This document shows positions 46,601-57,420 of a DNA stretch of 64,000 nucleotides, in pieces. Numbering within the stretch: position 1 is the first letter of the stretch; every line of letters begins with the position of its first letter. A program made the position numbers and the translations under genes. Below the pieces are notes generated by a model, which made no database searches, was not told the origin of the DNA, and saw only the letters and a list, made by a program, of their open reading frames with translations. Source of the DNA: Palaemon carinicauda (lineage: Eukaryota > Arthropoda > Malacostraca > Decapoda > Palaemonidae); the NCBI RefSeq assembly GCF_036898095.1, contig NC_090728.1, positions 92,727,148-92,791,147 on the forward strand. The letters are read 5' to 3'.

Positions 46601-47500
46601 AGTGGTAGTCTTAGTGAGGTGAATCTTTCATTAATCACATGTGGTGTCAAGTTATGGGCTTTTACTAATTGGGTCCTAACTGCAAAGCCAACACCCTGAG
46701 GATGGCAGTCTTTCTGGGTTTTACCTTTCCAAAAAAAAAAGTATACCCTGACCAACTTCTGTGATTTTCCATTCGCCAGGTATTCTAGTCTTGCTGAGGA
46801 CAGCCACATCAACGTTGAATCTTGCAAGTTCTCTTGAGACTAAGGCTGTTTGTCTTTGAGAGCAGCGTATGTCTCTGGCATCGATAAGGGTGTGCACATT
46901 CCATAAACCTACTTTGAGGTACGATTAACTATAATCATTCCTTCTTTCACGGCTGCATTAACTGTGCGTCATTGCGTGCAGCTGCCCAATGAATGGGATG
47001 GTGTGACCACCGATGTTTAGCCCACGTTTTATAGGGCCTGGGTTAGGAGGAGAGGAAGAGAAAGGAAATGAGGGTGATAGAGACAACTTAGTAAGACTGA
47101 AAAGGCTGTTGGCGTGACTTGGTTTAGGGTGGACAACACTTTGCCAGAGTGATGCCCACACACATTCTGGCTCCACACCTTCCTCCTTTGGCACTTAGGT
47201 GTGATGTACAAGACGGTGTTGTGGGGTTGCATCGGTCTTCCGGTAATCTAGTCCATCAGATCTCGCCTTGCAGCCAGACCAACTGGCATGGTTTTTTTTT
47301 TGGAGTTTTCCTTCTCCTAGCCTTTCCTAATGAGGCATACCCTACAAGGCATCAGAGGGAGTCTGATTATATCGTCAGACACTTGGTCGCTTTCATGCAT
47401 TCTGTAATAAACAGGGGGGGACCACAGGAAGGTAGTATGCAAGAAATTAGGAGGAGAGGCTTTAGGAAGGTTAGACTAGCTTAGTCTAAGGGTTGTGCAC
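43690..47500 (-). mobile_element. LINE, minus strand, 3' end at left
   Basis: The ORF2 pieces run right to left: endonuclease near 46850-46100, RT 45820-44249, C-terminal zinc finger near 43880. The 3' end is marked by an A-rich run (TTTTTTTTTTTT at about 43690-43701 on the + strand). The 5' untranslated part lies around 46850-47500. It sits between DIRS C and a Tigger, inside the putative host intron, in antisense orientation to the host exons. Confidence 0.88.
43870..46850 (-). pseudogene. LINE ORF2: endonuclease-RT with C-terminal zinc finger, decayed
   Basis: Read leftwards. Endonuclease: ELARFNVDVAVLS-like text near 46800, QGVGFAVRTQLVKAHNLTPH (46650), NDNGLLLLGLCAEQELFIIN and HWHILDYAIARQQ (46390-46200). 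RT: QMRQGKAMGLDNIPTVLL (about 45440), YEGISLLSIAGKVLAKILLN (45230), SQCGFPPSRGTIDMIFCAYQ (45160), FYDLEKAYDSVLRTAMW (45060), GLKQRCVLAPTLFSLYL (44890), QYANDNAAVLHTQ (44690), where the xxDD box is ANDN, then YLRSILFTQSTFSKEIEKRL and YASETWTLYSRDLKKLEQFH (44330). A C2H2-like finger (CD-stop-CPRLFKAQFGLMSHKKAHH, about 43880) ends it. Stops, frame changes and the altered box mean it is inactive. Confidence 0.87.
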
Positions 47501-47720
47501 CCCAATCACTCCCTGAACACCATAACCTCTAAAAACGGTACCATGTTTTCATCTCTTATTAAAACTCGATAAAAGGTACCTTTAGGTCTAAGCCTCCCAA
47601 AAAACTTTTTTTCATTCACATTAATAGACCACGTACAAAATAGATTCAATGAACCTGGCAATAGGGAAATTTATCAATGAAGAATTGTCCAAGAAGTAAA
47701 TCACATGGGTTCATGCAATA
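47501..47720 (+). other. Unassigned AT-rich spacer
   Basis: No gene or clear repeat recognised between the LINE's 5' side and the next Tigger terminus. Confidence 0.5.
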
Positions 47721-50010
47721 CAGTAATACCTTTAGATACAAGCTTAATGCGTTCCGGGTCCCGATCTCGTATGTCAATTTGCTCGTATCTCGGATCAATT
47801 TTTCCTATATAAAATAACTAAAAAAAATTAATTCGTTCCCACCCTCTGAAAAAAACACTTAAAAATAGTATATTATAGTGGAAAACATGTTTTTAATTGT
47901 TCTAATTCACATTCTACGCTCACAAAATAACATACCTATGTACTGGTTTTGATCTGCAGTAAAATGTGACATTATTATGGAGTTCTTACCTTCAAGACAG
48001 ACCGTAGCAGCAAACGGCGGTGTGTGCAGAGGAGGAGGAGGAGGAGGAGGAGGAGGAGGGAGGGAGAGAGAACGGGGAGGAGAGAGACTTGACGGCAACA
48101 AGTTCAGTACGCTACACTTTTGTAACACTGTAACATAACTTAAACTTTAATTTAAACTTAAATGAAATTAGCTTACTGTACACACACTTAAAAATAAATG
48201 TTAATCTTACGTTACACTAAACTTAATTCTAATTTTGTTTTCATTTTCATTTTTTTACTTTTCTTCTTCTGGCTTGGCTCGTTTTGCCTCACTTTTTGAC
48301 TCGCTTTCACCTTCACTTTTAGCCGGCCTTTTTAAAAGGAACCTATCTAGGAATATTTGCTTTTATCTCCCCTTCAAAATGTTACAAAAATGACATACAC
48401 AAGTTTCGTCACAAAAGGCTAACGCACGACCATGCGCTAACTTGTCCGGGTGCCTCTTTTCCATAAAATCAGAAAAATCCTGCCACTTTGCTAACATGTC
48501 TCTGCTGAGCTCCTGCACCACGTCCGAATGTTGCATCACCTGGAGCTCGATCAAATCCTGTGTCGTGAGCTCTTCCTGATGTTCCTCGACAGGGTCGTTT
48601 ACATCTGCCTCATCTACCTCCAGCCCCATGGACTTTCCAAGAGACACGATTTCATCCACCGCAATAGTTTCGGGTTCATCAGGGTATGGCGTATCGAACC
48701 CTTCAAAGTCTGTCTCAGCGACGGAAGCTGGCCACAATTTCTTCCATGGTGAATTAAGGGTTCTTCATGTGACACCCTACCATGCATCGTCAATAATTTT
48801 TAAGCATTGAACGATATTGAAATGTTCCTTTCAAAATTCACGAAAGGTGAGATTGGTGTTGTTTGTGACAATGAAACATTTCTTGAACAAATGCTTCGTG
48901 TACAGTTTTTTAAAGTTGGAAATTATTTGTTGGTCCATGAGCTGGAGGAGTGGCGTGGTGTTGGGTCGGAGATAAAGGACCTTGATGAACCTGTACTCAT
49001 CAAGAATGTCCTCTTCGAGACCAGGGGGGTGACCAAGGGCATTGTCGAGGGCCAGGAGACATTTCATTGCCAGGCTTTTCTCGGCCAAATATTTTTTGAA
49101 TGCCGGATCATTCTGTGAAGAAATGCCGCGTAACCCAAGCCTTAGCATTAGCACGCCACATCGCTTGAAGTTATTTTTTCAAGATTCTTTGGCTCTTGAA
49201 AGCACATGGGTTTTACGAGTGGTACACCAATAGTGGCTTGACCTTACAGTCACCACTGGCATTGGCACACAAGGCTAGAGTTAACTGGTCCTTCATGGGT
49301 TTATGGTCCGGTAGTCTCTTCTCCTCTGCCGGGATGAATGTCCTCCTGGGCATCTTCTTTCAAAAAAGGCCAGTTTCATCGTAGTTGAACACTTGTTTGG
49401 GGGATATATCCTTGTTCTGCGATAACTAAGGCAAAGGTTTTGATGTAGTCCGCAGCGCTGCGGCTTTCGAGTCGGAACTTGTTGCTTCCCCATGCCTCAC
49501 AACCGAGTGTATCCCAGTCCATTTTTTAAAATTATCCAACCAGCCACGACTGGCTTTGAAGGTTTCTGCTGGCATCGAAATCTCCCCTCTCTCGGCTGCT
49601 TGCCTCCCTTTCAAGTCATCATAGATTCTGCTGGCCTTTTCACATATGATCGTCTCGGTCATGCTATCTCCCGCCAACTGTTTCTCCTTTATCCGTAATA
49701 GAAGTAGCCTTTCCATCTCATCATGAATATCACTGCTCAGCTTGGAAAGGATGGTTACTCCTTTGGAAGGCTTGGTGCTCTTTACAGCATCCTTCTGCTT
49801 GAGGATGGTACATATTGTTGATGTACTCCTCTCATATTGGCGAGCCAGCTCAGTCACTCGTACACCACTCTCAGGATTTTAGATTATTTCATGCTTTATC
49901 TCGATTGTCATCATACACTTTTTCTTTTCACTATCCTTGTTTGCACTCGCTTGCTTTGGACCCATTGCTTATTCACTTAATTCTGTACTGATTAACGCAA
50001 AAAATACGTA
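47721..50010 (-). mobile_element. Tigger-like element 2, decayed
   Basis: Left terminus CAGTAATACCTTTAGATACA at 47721, preceded by TA, with subterminal TCTCGTATG and GCTCGTATCTCGG motifs typical of this group. The minus-strand transposase lies inside. The matching right terminus was looked for up to 51236 and not found, so the right end is truncated or diverged; 50010 is an estimate. A GGA-rich tract is at 48028-48075. Confidence 0.82.
48363..49965 (-). pseudogene. Tigger-like transposase 2, decayed
   Basis: Starts at an ATG at 49965 (MGPKQASANKDSEKKK). It continues through the helix-turn-helix RVTELARQYERSTSTICTIL (about 49860-49800) and the second DNA-binding part (RGWLDNFKKWTGIHSVVRHG). 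The catalytic part follows: VFNYDETGLF followed by a stop (about 49390), LLALDNALGHP (about 49050) and LMDQQIISNFKKLYTKHLF (about 48930). The C-terminal acidic part (48737-48363) ends the reading. All three catalytic Asp residues remain, but stops and frameshifts disable the gene. Confidence 0.85.
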
Positions 50011-50289
50011 AAAAATGCAAACACTACGGCCGATGCTCGAAGATAACTTTACGCGACGGAGATCCGACGGGAAAGCGCGAGCAATGCTGTCCTCGGGAGT
50101 AGCCTCTCGCACACTTGCACAATCACAATTTCACTGAATGAACAAATTAGCAAATAATCTACCATGGCACTTCCCCCCAATTTTGAGGGCTTCCACTCCC
50201 ATTTGTAGTAGCAACAGAACCCATTGGAAATGCCCCTGCCTGGCAATCACCTGATTAGGTCTTGAGTCCCTCTCAAGCTTAATAATTTT
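50011..50289 (+). other. Unassigned spacer
   Basis: No gene or repeat recognised. The 5' flank of the Tigger-like transposase may extend into it. Confidence 0.4.
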
Positions 50290-50530
50290 TTGTAGTGTGT
50301 GTAACATCATCATCGTTGTGAGCTAAGGATGTGTTGTTTGGGGGGAGCCTATAGGTCTACCTGCTGAGTCATTAACTGCCATTGCCTGGCCCTCCCTGGT
50401 CCTAGTATGGGTGGAGAGGGGGCTAGGTCATTGACCATATGTATACAGTATATGGTCAGTCTCTAGGGCATTGCCTTTGCCATTCATGAGTGGCCTTTAA
50501 AACCCTTTAAGTAACTCCATTTAACATAAC
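50290..50530 (+). repeat. Dispersed repeat candidate (SINE-like size)
   Basis: A block around GAGCCTATAGGTCTACCTGC and CCTCCCTGGTCCTAG, then CATTCATGAGTGGCC. I associate this block with repeats common in shrimp sequences, from memory and unverified. No Pol III boxes were firmly located and no second copy is in this window. Confidence 0.35.
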
Positions 50531-50584
50531 ATGCAATCTAGCACCATCCTCCCTTCTTGTTCATCTCATAACCTTTCTCTTACT

Positions 50585-50890
50585 TGCATTAACTTGCAGG
50601 TTCTTCTTTCACACACCCTTCCACCCTGTCACTAATCAACACAGCTTCTCCTCCGTGTCTGCAACCAATATTGTACAGTACCTTTTGCAAACAACTGATT
50701 CATCTCCCACTCATGAATGCTCTCATCTATTAGTTTCAGTCTTCGACCAAGCACTCTAGCATTCACTTCTCTTACAGCTCCATCCGCAAACAAATTGAAC
50801 AACCATGGCAACATCACACATCCCCGTCTCAATCCCACTCTCACTGAAAACCACTCAGTCACTTCATTCCCCATCCTAACACAGGGTTTA
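50585..50890 (-). pseudogene. LINE reverse transcriptase fragment
   Basis: The minus strand reads NEVTEWFSVRVGLRRGCVML, then PWLFNLFADGAVREVNARVL and IDESIHEWEMNQLFAKGT. This is the RT palm region (GxRQGC motif to just before the FADD box), with the FADD box itself lost in a decayed stretch. A different LINE type from those at 22270 and 43690. Too short to assign a clade. Confidence 0.7.
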
Positions 50891-50929
50891 CTGCCTGTGT
50901 ATATACTTTCACTGCTTACAACTGGTTAG

Positions 50930-51234
50930 TTAGAGTATTTATTTTGATTATTTATTTTAAGTAAGAGTATTGAGAATAGTATAGTATGATAGTTGAAAAG
51001 TTATTAAGTGGAGAAGTGCTGTATTATTAGAAAAGGTGGATATATAGATATGTAGAGAAGATTGTGAGAAAAATATTAAGAGATTTGTTTATAATAAGTA
51101 AATAGGCAATATAGTGATAATTAGTGAAGAAACATTGTTTACGTGACATCACAGTGACATTAGGTCGCATGGTGGTGTTGTTAGTGAAGATTGTTCGAGG
51201 TGTAGTCAGCTGATAGAATGCTTTGTGATTGAAT
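50930..51234 (+). other. Unassigned AT-rich sequence, possible LTR-element leader
   Basis: No gene. It would be continuous with 53160-53585, which ends in a Gag-like reading, once the inserted Tigger-like element is set aside. It may be the leader of that element. Confidence 0.35.
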
Positions 51235-51236
51235 TA

Positions 51237-51258
51237 CAGTGGAACCTCTACATACGAT
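51237..51258 (+). repeat. Tigger-like 3 left TIR
   Basis: CAGTGGAACCTCTACATACG and two further bases, flanked by TA. Pairs with 53136-53157. Confidence 0.93.
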
Positions 51259-51521
51259 TATCTTTACATATGATTGTTCCAACATCCGAAGTAAAATTCC
51301 ATCAAATTTTTGTCTCGACACCCAAAGTAATTGCTCCAACATCCGATGTAGATCTTGTTTACGCCGGTAGATGGCAGCACGTAAGAAGGACACCATTGAG
51401 CTTCGAGTGCTCTGTTCTCTGTTCTTATGTGTATCGTGTGGTTGTCCTCTGTTCGATCTGTTATTAACAGTGCTTATCATCTTCCTTTTCTCACATTTCC
51501 TTTTTGATTTTACCTATAATC

Positions 51522-51884
51522 ATGGTGCCTAAGAAGCTAAGTTTCAGTACAGGTAGTGGTGAGAAAAGGAAGAAGGCAATTCTTTCATTAGAATTGAAGC
51601 AAGAAATTATAGAAAAACATGAGAGCAGTGTGCATGTGAGTGATATGGCTAAACAATATGGCTGGAATAGGCCTATGATCTCGATGATCATCTAGCACAA
51701 GGCAGCCATTAAAGTAGTCAAACCATCGAAGGGGATCACCATTATTACAAGACATCATAGCAATACCCTGGAAGAGATAGAATGCCTTTTGTTGATAGGG
51801 ATAAAAGACAAAGAGATTGCTGGCAATAATCATTTGTGAGAAGGGCCAGCGTGATGAACAGAAAGAAAGAAAAAAGTGAAGCAA
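51522..51884 (+). pseudogene. Tigger-like transposase N-terminal remnant
   Basis: From the ATG at 51522: MVPKKLSFSTGSGEKRKKAI, then the CENP-B-type helix-turn-helix LELKQEIIEKHESSVHVSDM and AKQYGWNRPMISMII, then a stop at 51693. Homology to Tigger-type DNA-binding domains continues past it (HKAAIKVVKPSKGITI). The catalytic domain is absent. If translated it would be only a DNA-binding peptide. Confidence 0.8.
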
Positions 51885-51951
51885 AGAAAACTAAGATAGC
51901 ATTAACAAGCTCTTTTAAAAAAGTCCCCTCTCTTTTTCTGTTTCTCTCTAA

Positions 51952-51979
51952 GCATAGCATTAATATGTTCTTTAAATAA

Positions 51980-52066
<87 letters not shown>

Positions 52067-52738
52067 CTTCTTCACTATTATAGTGTTAGAGACGTCTATT
52101 ATTTTGTTTCCGACAGAGGGAGATTGAACAAAAATGTGTTTAGAGTACATATGATTTTTAACGGCGTCAACGAGTTGAAAGACAATTAAATATAACTAAG
52201 AAAGTAATAACAGCGAATCTGAATTCCTTTATTAACTAAAACAAATATTGATACAAACACACTCGTGTGCATATGCACAAACACACACACACACACACAG
52301 GTGTAGAAATTGCTACGCAGTAGGAGACAGACGGTCGGGGAAGAGGTAGAGATGGTGACTGCAATAACGCACTGTAACTCGTCACTGAAAGTGATGAAAA
52401 TTAAAAATCAAAAGAAAAAAATGTAAAAAATATGAAATATAAAAATAGAAAAAAATAAATAAGCTAAGTTAGATTAAAGTTTCCGTAGTGTAAGTTACGG
52501 TATGTTATTGCAGTCACCATTTCTACCTTCTCGCCGATTGTGTCTCCTCCTGCGTAGGAATTCCTACACCTGTGTGTGTGTGTGTGTTTGTGCATATGCA
52601 CACAAGTGTGTTTGTATCAATATTTGTTTTAGTTGATAAAGGAATTCATATTTGCTGATATTGCTTTTTAGTTACATTTAATTGTCTTTCAACTCGTTGA
52701 CGCTGTTAAAAATCATATGTACACAACACATTTTTGTT

Positions 52739-52815
<77 letters not shown>

Positions 52816-52910
52816 AAAAAAAACTAATAGACGTCTCTAACACTAACGGTGAAGAAGAACAAGAGAGAGAGAGTATTTATTTAAAGAACATGTTAACACC
52901 ATGTCTACCT
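51952..52910. repeat. Imperfect inverted repeat (foldback), arms about 410 bp
   Basis: The left arm (about 51952-52375) and right arm (about 52505-52910) are reverse complements over most of their length. They include (TC)n tracts, the GTTAGAGACGTCTATTA block, the AACTCGTTGACGC block and the (AC)n/(TG)n stretch. The spacer is about 130 bp. Both arms carry long (TC)n tracts in the same orientation (51986-52062 and 52742-52813), which therefore do not pair. The DNA could form a long hairpin. Confidence 0.85.
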
Positions 52911-53135
52911 TCTCGCCGATCGTCCATCTCCTGGCGTAGCAATTCCTACACTTGCGTTCATATTATGCAATTATGTTATTGTTATGTGTAATTACATGTA
53001 GTAATTTATTAAGGAGTTATTATAGGTTTTTGGGCTGCGGAATGAGTTATACAAATTACAGTGTATTCTTATGGGAATATTTGCTCCAACATATGATAGT
53101 TTTAACATATGAAGCAGTTTCTGGAACGAATTAAG

Positions 53136-53157
53136 ATCGTATGTAGAGGTTCCACTG
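53136..53157 (-). repeat. Tigger-like 3 right TIR
   Basis: Ends CGTATGTAGAGGTTCCACTG, followed by TA. Complement of the left TIR. Confidence 0.93.
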
Positions 53158-53159
53158 TA

Positions 53160-53394
53160 TATTGATAGTAGGTGCACTCTTTTGTCTAGTGGTTTCTATA
53201 TATCTATTATTAGATTTTTTTTGTCAATAAGCTGACATCTGGAATAGAAGGAAATAAAGAGAAGGTAAATATAGTGTGTAATGGTAAATTTAACAATGGC
53301 GGCAGATTGTGGTTAGTCATAAACCTAGGCTAGGATATCAATTGTGTGTTGGTTATCAGAATGCTTTGGTCATGCTAGCACTGTGTGAGACACT
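53160..53394 (+). other. Unassigned AT-rich sequence
   Basis: No gene. Probably the non-coding lead-in to the Gag-like fragment that follows. Confidence 0.35.
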
Positions 53395-53586
53395 AAGGAG
53401 ACAGAATATAATTGGAGGAAGGAATATCCTAGGTTTTATGGTAAACAGTCAGAATACAAAGGTTGGAATGGTCAGGTAGAGGATTGGTTGGTAGTATGTG
53501 GGGATGATGTTTAATATCCTGGTATAGAGATTAGATTTTTTTTGAAAGGAAAGGCTTTACAAGTGACAGAAGATATAGATAGAGGA
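53395..53586 (+). pseudogene. Gag-like fragment of an LTR-type retroelement
   Basis: One frame reads KEYPRFYGKQSEYKGWNGQV, then EDWLVVCGDDV, a stop, then YPGIEIRFFLKGKALQVTED and IDRGKLKG. The layout (W, EDWL..C, L.GKAL) resembles retrotransposon Gag/capsid proteins. It ends abruptly where DIRS D begins. Family not assigned. Confidence 0.45.
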
Positions 53587-54230
53587 AAACTGAAAGGTAG
53601 CGAAGTACGCCATGCAGGCTACTTCATGTCTAGATCTTTGGTTGGGATGTGTGGGAAACCTGGTGCGGATTGAGGATTTATCCAAGGAGAGCTCGAGGAA
53701 GGCGATCGAGACCTTTCTTTTAACAGGCACTCGTGCCATCGAGTTCCTCACCCATCAGGTAGTTAACTTATAGGCAAACTCTATCCTTATAAGGAGGGAC
53801 TAGATAGTCGAAAAGTTCCATTGCCAAGTCCCACAAAGTGAGATTGTGAAGTTCTGGAACACCTCTCTAAAGGGTTCCTCTCTGTTTGAGCCGAGGAACG
53901 TCAAGCAAACTGCAGAGAGATCGAGGAAAGCCCACCAGGACTCCCTTCTTCATAGGGCCCAAACATCTCGGCCATATAGACCCACCTCTCAGCTCCATAA
54001 CAAGCAACGGAAACTGACAACGAGCAGACGATAGCGACGGATACAAAGGTTTCTAAGAAGCCCTTTCCTGCCAAGGACAGGAAAGACACCAAGTCCTTCT
54101 GTGGAGGGAAGAATTCTAGAGGAGGTGACCGAAGTCACAACCGCTAGGATGGGCAATCACCTCACTTGTCCACCAGTGGGGAATGCCTGCAACTTTGCTG
54201 GCAGAGGTTGATGCAGGCCTAACCCTGGAC
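53587..54230 (+). pseudogene. DIRS D Gag C-terminal remnant
   Basis: Aligns with 39490-40170 of DIRS C (ATSCLDLWLGCVGNL, IEFLTHQVVNL, FHCQVPQSE, EGSSLFEPRNVKQTAE). Several stops. It covers only the conserved Gag end. Confidence 0.8.
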
Positions 54231-54237
54231 AGTCTCC

Positions 54238-55960
54238 GTGATTTGTTCAGGGTATCGCGTCCCGTTCACGCAATCTCTCCCTCCACTGACCAAGACTCCA
54301 CTGACATCAAGTTCCTATGCCCAGGGATCCACAAAGGAGCTGGCCCTTCTGGCCAAAGTCCAGACCATGTTGGAGAAGGTTGCTCTCCAAGAGGTCCTCA
54401 ACGACTCCCCAGGCTTCTTCAGTCGACTCTTTCTTGTGAAAAAGGCACCTGGAGGCTGGAGACAGTAATCGACCTCTCTGCTCTGAACAAGTTTGTCAAA
54501 TAAACTCCGTTCAGCATGGAGACCGCAGACACGGTCAGATAAGGGTAGTACCACAGGACTTCATGTGCACACTGGATCTAAAGGACGCATATTTCCAGAT
54601 CCCTATTCATCTGTCTTCAGGAAAGTATCTCAGAATCCCACTAGACAACAAGAAATACCATTTCAAGGTACTGTGCTTCGGTCTTTTCACAGTGACTCAG
54701 GTTTTCACGAGAGTGTTCGCCATAGTGTTATCTTGGGCTCACAGAGTCTGCATCCGTCTCTTTCGATATTTGGACGACTGGCTGATTCTAGCAGACTTGG
54801 TGTTGACCCTTCTTCAGCACCAAGACAAACTTCTGGGGCTTTGCCAAGGTCTGGGGATCATTGTAAACCTTAAGAAGTCATCTGTGCTTCTCTCTTAAAG
54901 ACTGGTGTATCTAGGAATGACAATTAACATCAATCTTCACAAAGTTTTCCCATCAGACAACAGGGTAGTGAGGCTGAGGAAGGTTGCAAGGCGTTTTCTT
55001 AGACGAGAAGAACTCCCAGCCCAGAGGTGGTTATGTCTCCTCGGGCACCTATCATCCCTGGTCCATTTAGTTCCCAACTGCTGCCTCAGGATATGATCAC
55101 TCCAATAGCGACTAAAGTCCAAATGGAATCAGGCCTTCGATTCTCCGGACATTCTGCCAGAAGAACAGATGGACCCCTAGTGGTGGGTGGCAGACGAGAA
55201 TCTGCTAAAGGTTTCGACCTTCTCGTCCCTCCCCCGGAATTCATGCTCTTCTCAGATGCATCAACAGAAGGGTTATGGCCACACATGCTGCACCACATGA
55301 TCTCAGGCCTATGGTCAGAGTTTGAAAAATACCAGCACATGAATCTCTTAGAGATGAAGGCAGCCTTCCTGGCCCTTCAACAGTTCCAACAGTTCCTGCC
55401 TGGCCACTCAGTGGTGGTAATGAGTGACAACACCCTAGTAGTGGCTCACATCAACAAGCAAGGCAGTACATTTTTGCAGCCCCTATCCCATCCTGCATTA
55501 TAAAAACTGAGAAGGGCAGAAGTCAACTTGGTGACCCTATCAGCTCAATTCATTCCCGGCAAAAAGTATGTGGTCGCTGACAACCTGAGCAGAGAGAATC
55601 AGTTAGTGGGCTCCGAGTGGTCTTTGAATCATCTAGTAGCCAACAAGGTCCTGACAGTTGGGTTCCCCGATGGTAGATCTGTTCACAACAGCCCTGAAAT
55701 ACAGGCTTCCGTTGCACTGCTCACCAGTCCCGGAGCCCAAGGCTCTCTGGCAAGATGCATTCAAAACAACGGTGGGACAACATCGACGTTTCCCCGTTTT
55801 ATGTGATGAGAAGAGTACTCAACAAGATCAGAATATTGGTCAATCTCTCTATGACCCTCATAGCTCTGCTATGGCATCATCAGAATGGTTAACAAACCTT
55901 CTGCAACTCCTAACAGAACTTCCGAGAGAGCTCCCTGGAGAATATCCAGCACCTCCTTAC
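54238..55960 (+). pseudogene. DIRS D RT-RNase H-MT (ORF2), frameshifted
   Basis: RT: KELALLAKVQTMLEKVALQE (about 54330), CTLDLKDAYFQIPIHLSSGK (54563) and the intact catalytic box RLFRYLDDWLILA (about 54765). The thumb follows at 54905-55096. RNase H: LFSDASTEG (about 55250), NLLEMKAAFLALQQF, VVMSDNTLVVAHINKQ and VVADNLSRE (to about 55600). MT-like: VDLFTTALKYRLPLHCSPVP (from 55676), then decays. Unlike DIRS C the YLDD box is kept, but at least five frame changes or stops break the gene. Confidence 0.88.
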
Positions 55961-56966
55961 TCAAAGTTTTTTGCAACAAGTTGTGAAAAGGATGTCTGGA
56001 CATCTGCAAAGATCTTCAGCTTCAGTCTACCAGGTAAAGTGAAATATCTTTTGTGGTTGGTGTCATGGAAGATCTATCTCTTCCTTCGGTGCCACTATCC
56101 CAGCAATAGGAGAGTTCATCGTGTATCTATGGGAGGAAAATCTCTTCTCGGTTTCAGCAGTAAAAGGCTATCACTCAGCCTTGAGTCTCGCCTTTAAGCT
56201 GAAAGGAGTAGATATTTTCTCTTTGTTAGAACTTTCTCTCCTCATTTGAAGTTATGAACTGATCTGTCCCCAGTTGGAAGGGGGACTTGCTCCATGGAAC
56301 GGGGTTCAAGTTGTTCGGTCCCTGAAGGGTCCTACCTACGAACTATTATGCCCGATAACAGATTGCCGCCTCACGTTGAAGACGGTGTTCCTACTTGCCT
56401 TGGCTTCAGCCAAAAGAGTTTGCGAACTTAATGGTGTTTCATATGACATCTCCCATTCAAGGGGATGGGGAGAGGTAAGCTTCAGCTTCGTCCCTGAGTT
56501 TGTAGCAAAGATTCAAAATCAAGGGATAGCAGATCCTAGATTCGATTCCTTCCGGATAACTAGTCTCCATTTTATAACCAACGACCCAGACCAACTGTTA
56601 CTATGTTCAGTAAGGGGTCTGAAGTACAGCCCCCATGTACCAGTACTTTTTGTCAGCATGGGGCGGGTCGAGAGGAAGATCACGAAAAATACCAAGGTCA
56701 TCGACCTGGCACTGAATCCAGATCCTCCCCCGACACCACGACCTAGAGCTCATGATGTCAGGGCCATAGCTACGTCCCTGGCCTTCAAAATCAACTACTC
56801 CATGGTGCAGGCTCTACAAGCTGGTGTGTGGAAGCGTCGGACAACCTTCACCACCCACTGCCTGCAAGACATAACCCACAGGAGACTCGATATGTTCTCT
56901 GTGGTGACTGCACAACAGCTGGTTCAATACCTCAAGCTCCTTAATGGTCAAGTAGCAGGTTGTTGA
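55961..56966 (+). pseudogene. DIRS D tyrosine recombinase, catalytic Tyr replaced by Cys
   Basis: The N-terminal part is broken (55990-56250: VKYLLWLVSWK, KGYHSALSLAFKLKGV in another frame). The C-terminal 56274-56966 frame is open: VFLLALASAKRVCELNGVSY (Arg box), RAHDVRAIATSLAF (His-x-x-Arg) and TTFTTHCLQDITHR. The position of the nucleophile is Cys (TGC, 56859-56861), one base from a Tyr codon. The family requires Tyr for strand cleavage, so this enzyme should be inactive even if translated. Confidence 0.87.
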
Positions 56967-57420
56967 GGGCATTGGTTAACTGGTTTTAGTCTGAGTGAAT
57001 GGATAAGAATGACTGGCTCTTTCTTTTCTTCATCCTCCCCTCTCTTGGGGAAATCAGTATCCAGGGTCCTCTGCACAGCTGACCTCAACCATATGTAGGT
57101 AAACCATTGTTCCCTTGTGTAACCTAGTACTGTATTTTGTCAATGCTGTTACGTCCCCATACCCTGGCGAGGTGGTATTGGGAATGTCTTGGTGACCTCG
57201 GACGATTCCTATGACACTGAAGAATTTTTACTTTGACAATACAATTGCTAATATCACAAACACACAGCTTGTTTAGGCTGCGGACCATGCATAGCAAGGT
57301 TATAGCAAGGCGTAGGGTTTCTACCTACTATGTGCTAACACATAGGGGTGAATCTCTGGGGCAAAGCCAAAAAGTCAGAATGGCTGGGACTTCCGCCCTC
57401 CTAATGGGTGAGTCAACTCC
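56967..57420 (+). other. DIRS D 3' untranslated region
   Basis: Aligns with the same part of DIRS B (GTTACGTCCC block, CAAAGCCAAAAAG block). No gene. Confidence 0.7.

Larger units (their letters stand above)
51237..53157 (+). mobile_element. Tigger-like element 3 with long internal foldback
   Basis: Terminal inverted repeats are CAGTGGAACCTCTACATACG (51237-51256) and its near-exact complement ending at 53157, with TA on both sides (51235-51236, 53158-53159). The left half keeps the start of a transposase gene (51522). The catalytic domain is gone, and its place is taken by two inverted arms (about 51952-52375 and 52505-52910). A second, interrupted copy with the same arm lies at 1-541 and 4485-4691, so this rearranged form has itself been mobilised, probably by a transposase supplied from elsewhere. 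Confidence 0.9.

Noticed and set aside
47149..47484. Plus-strand frame of 111 codons near the LINE 5' side
   Set aside because: No domain; lies in the LINE's untranslated region in antisense.
50290..50530. tRNA-derived SINE with promoter boxes
   Set aside because: No convincing A and B boxes; kept only as a repeat candidate.
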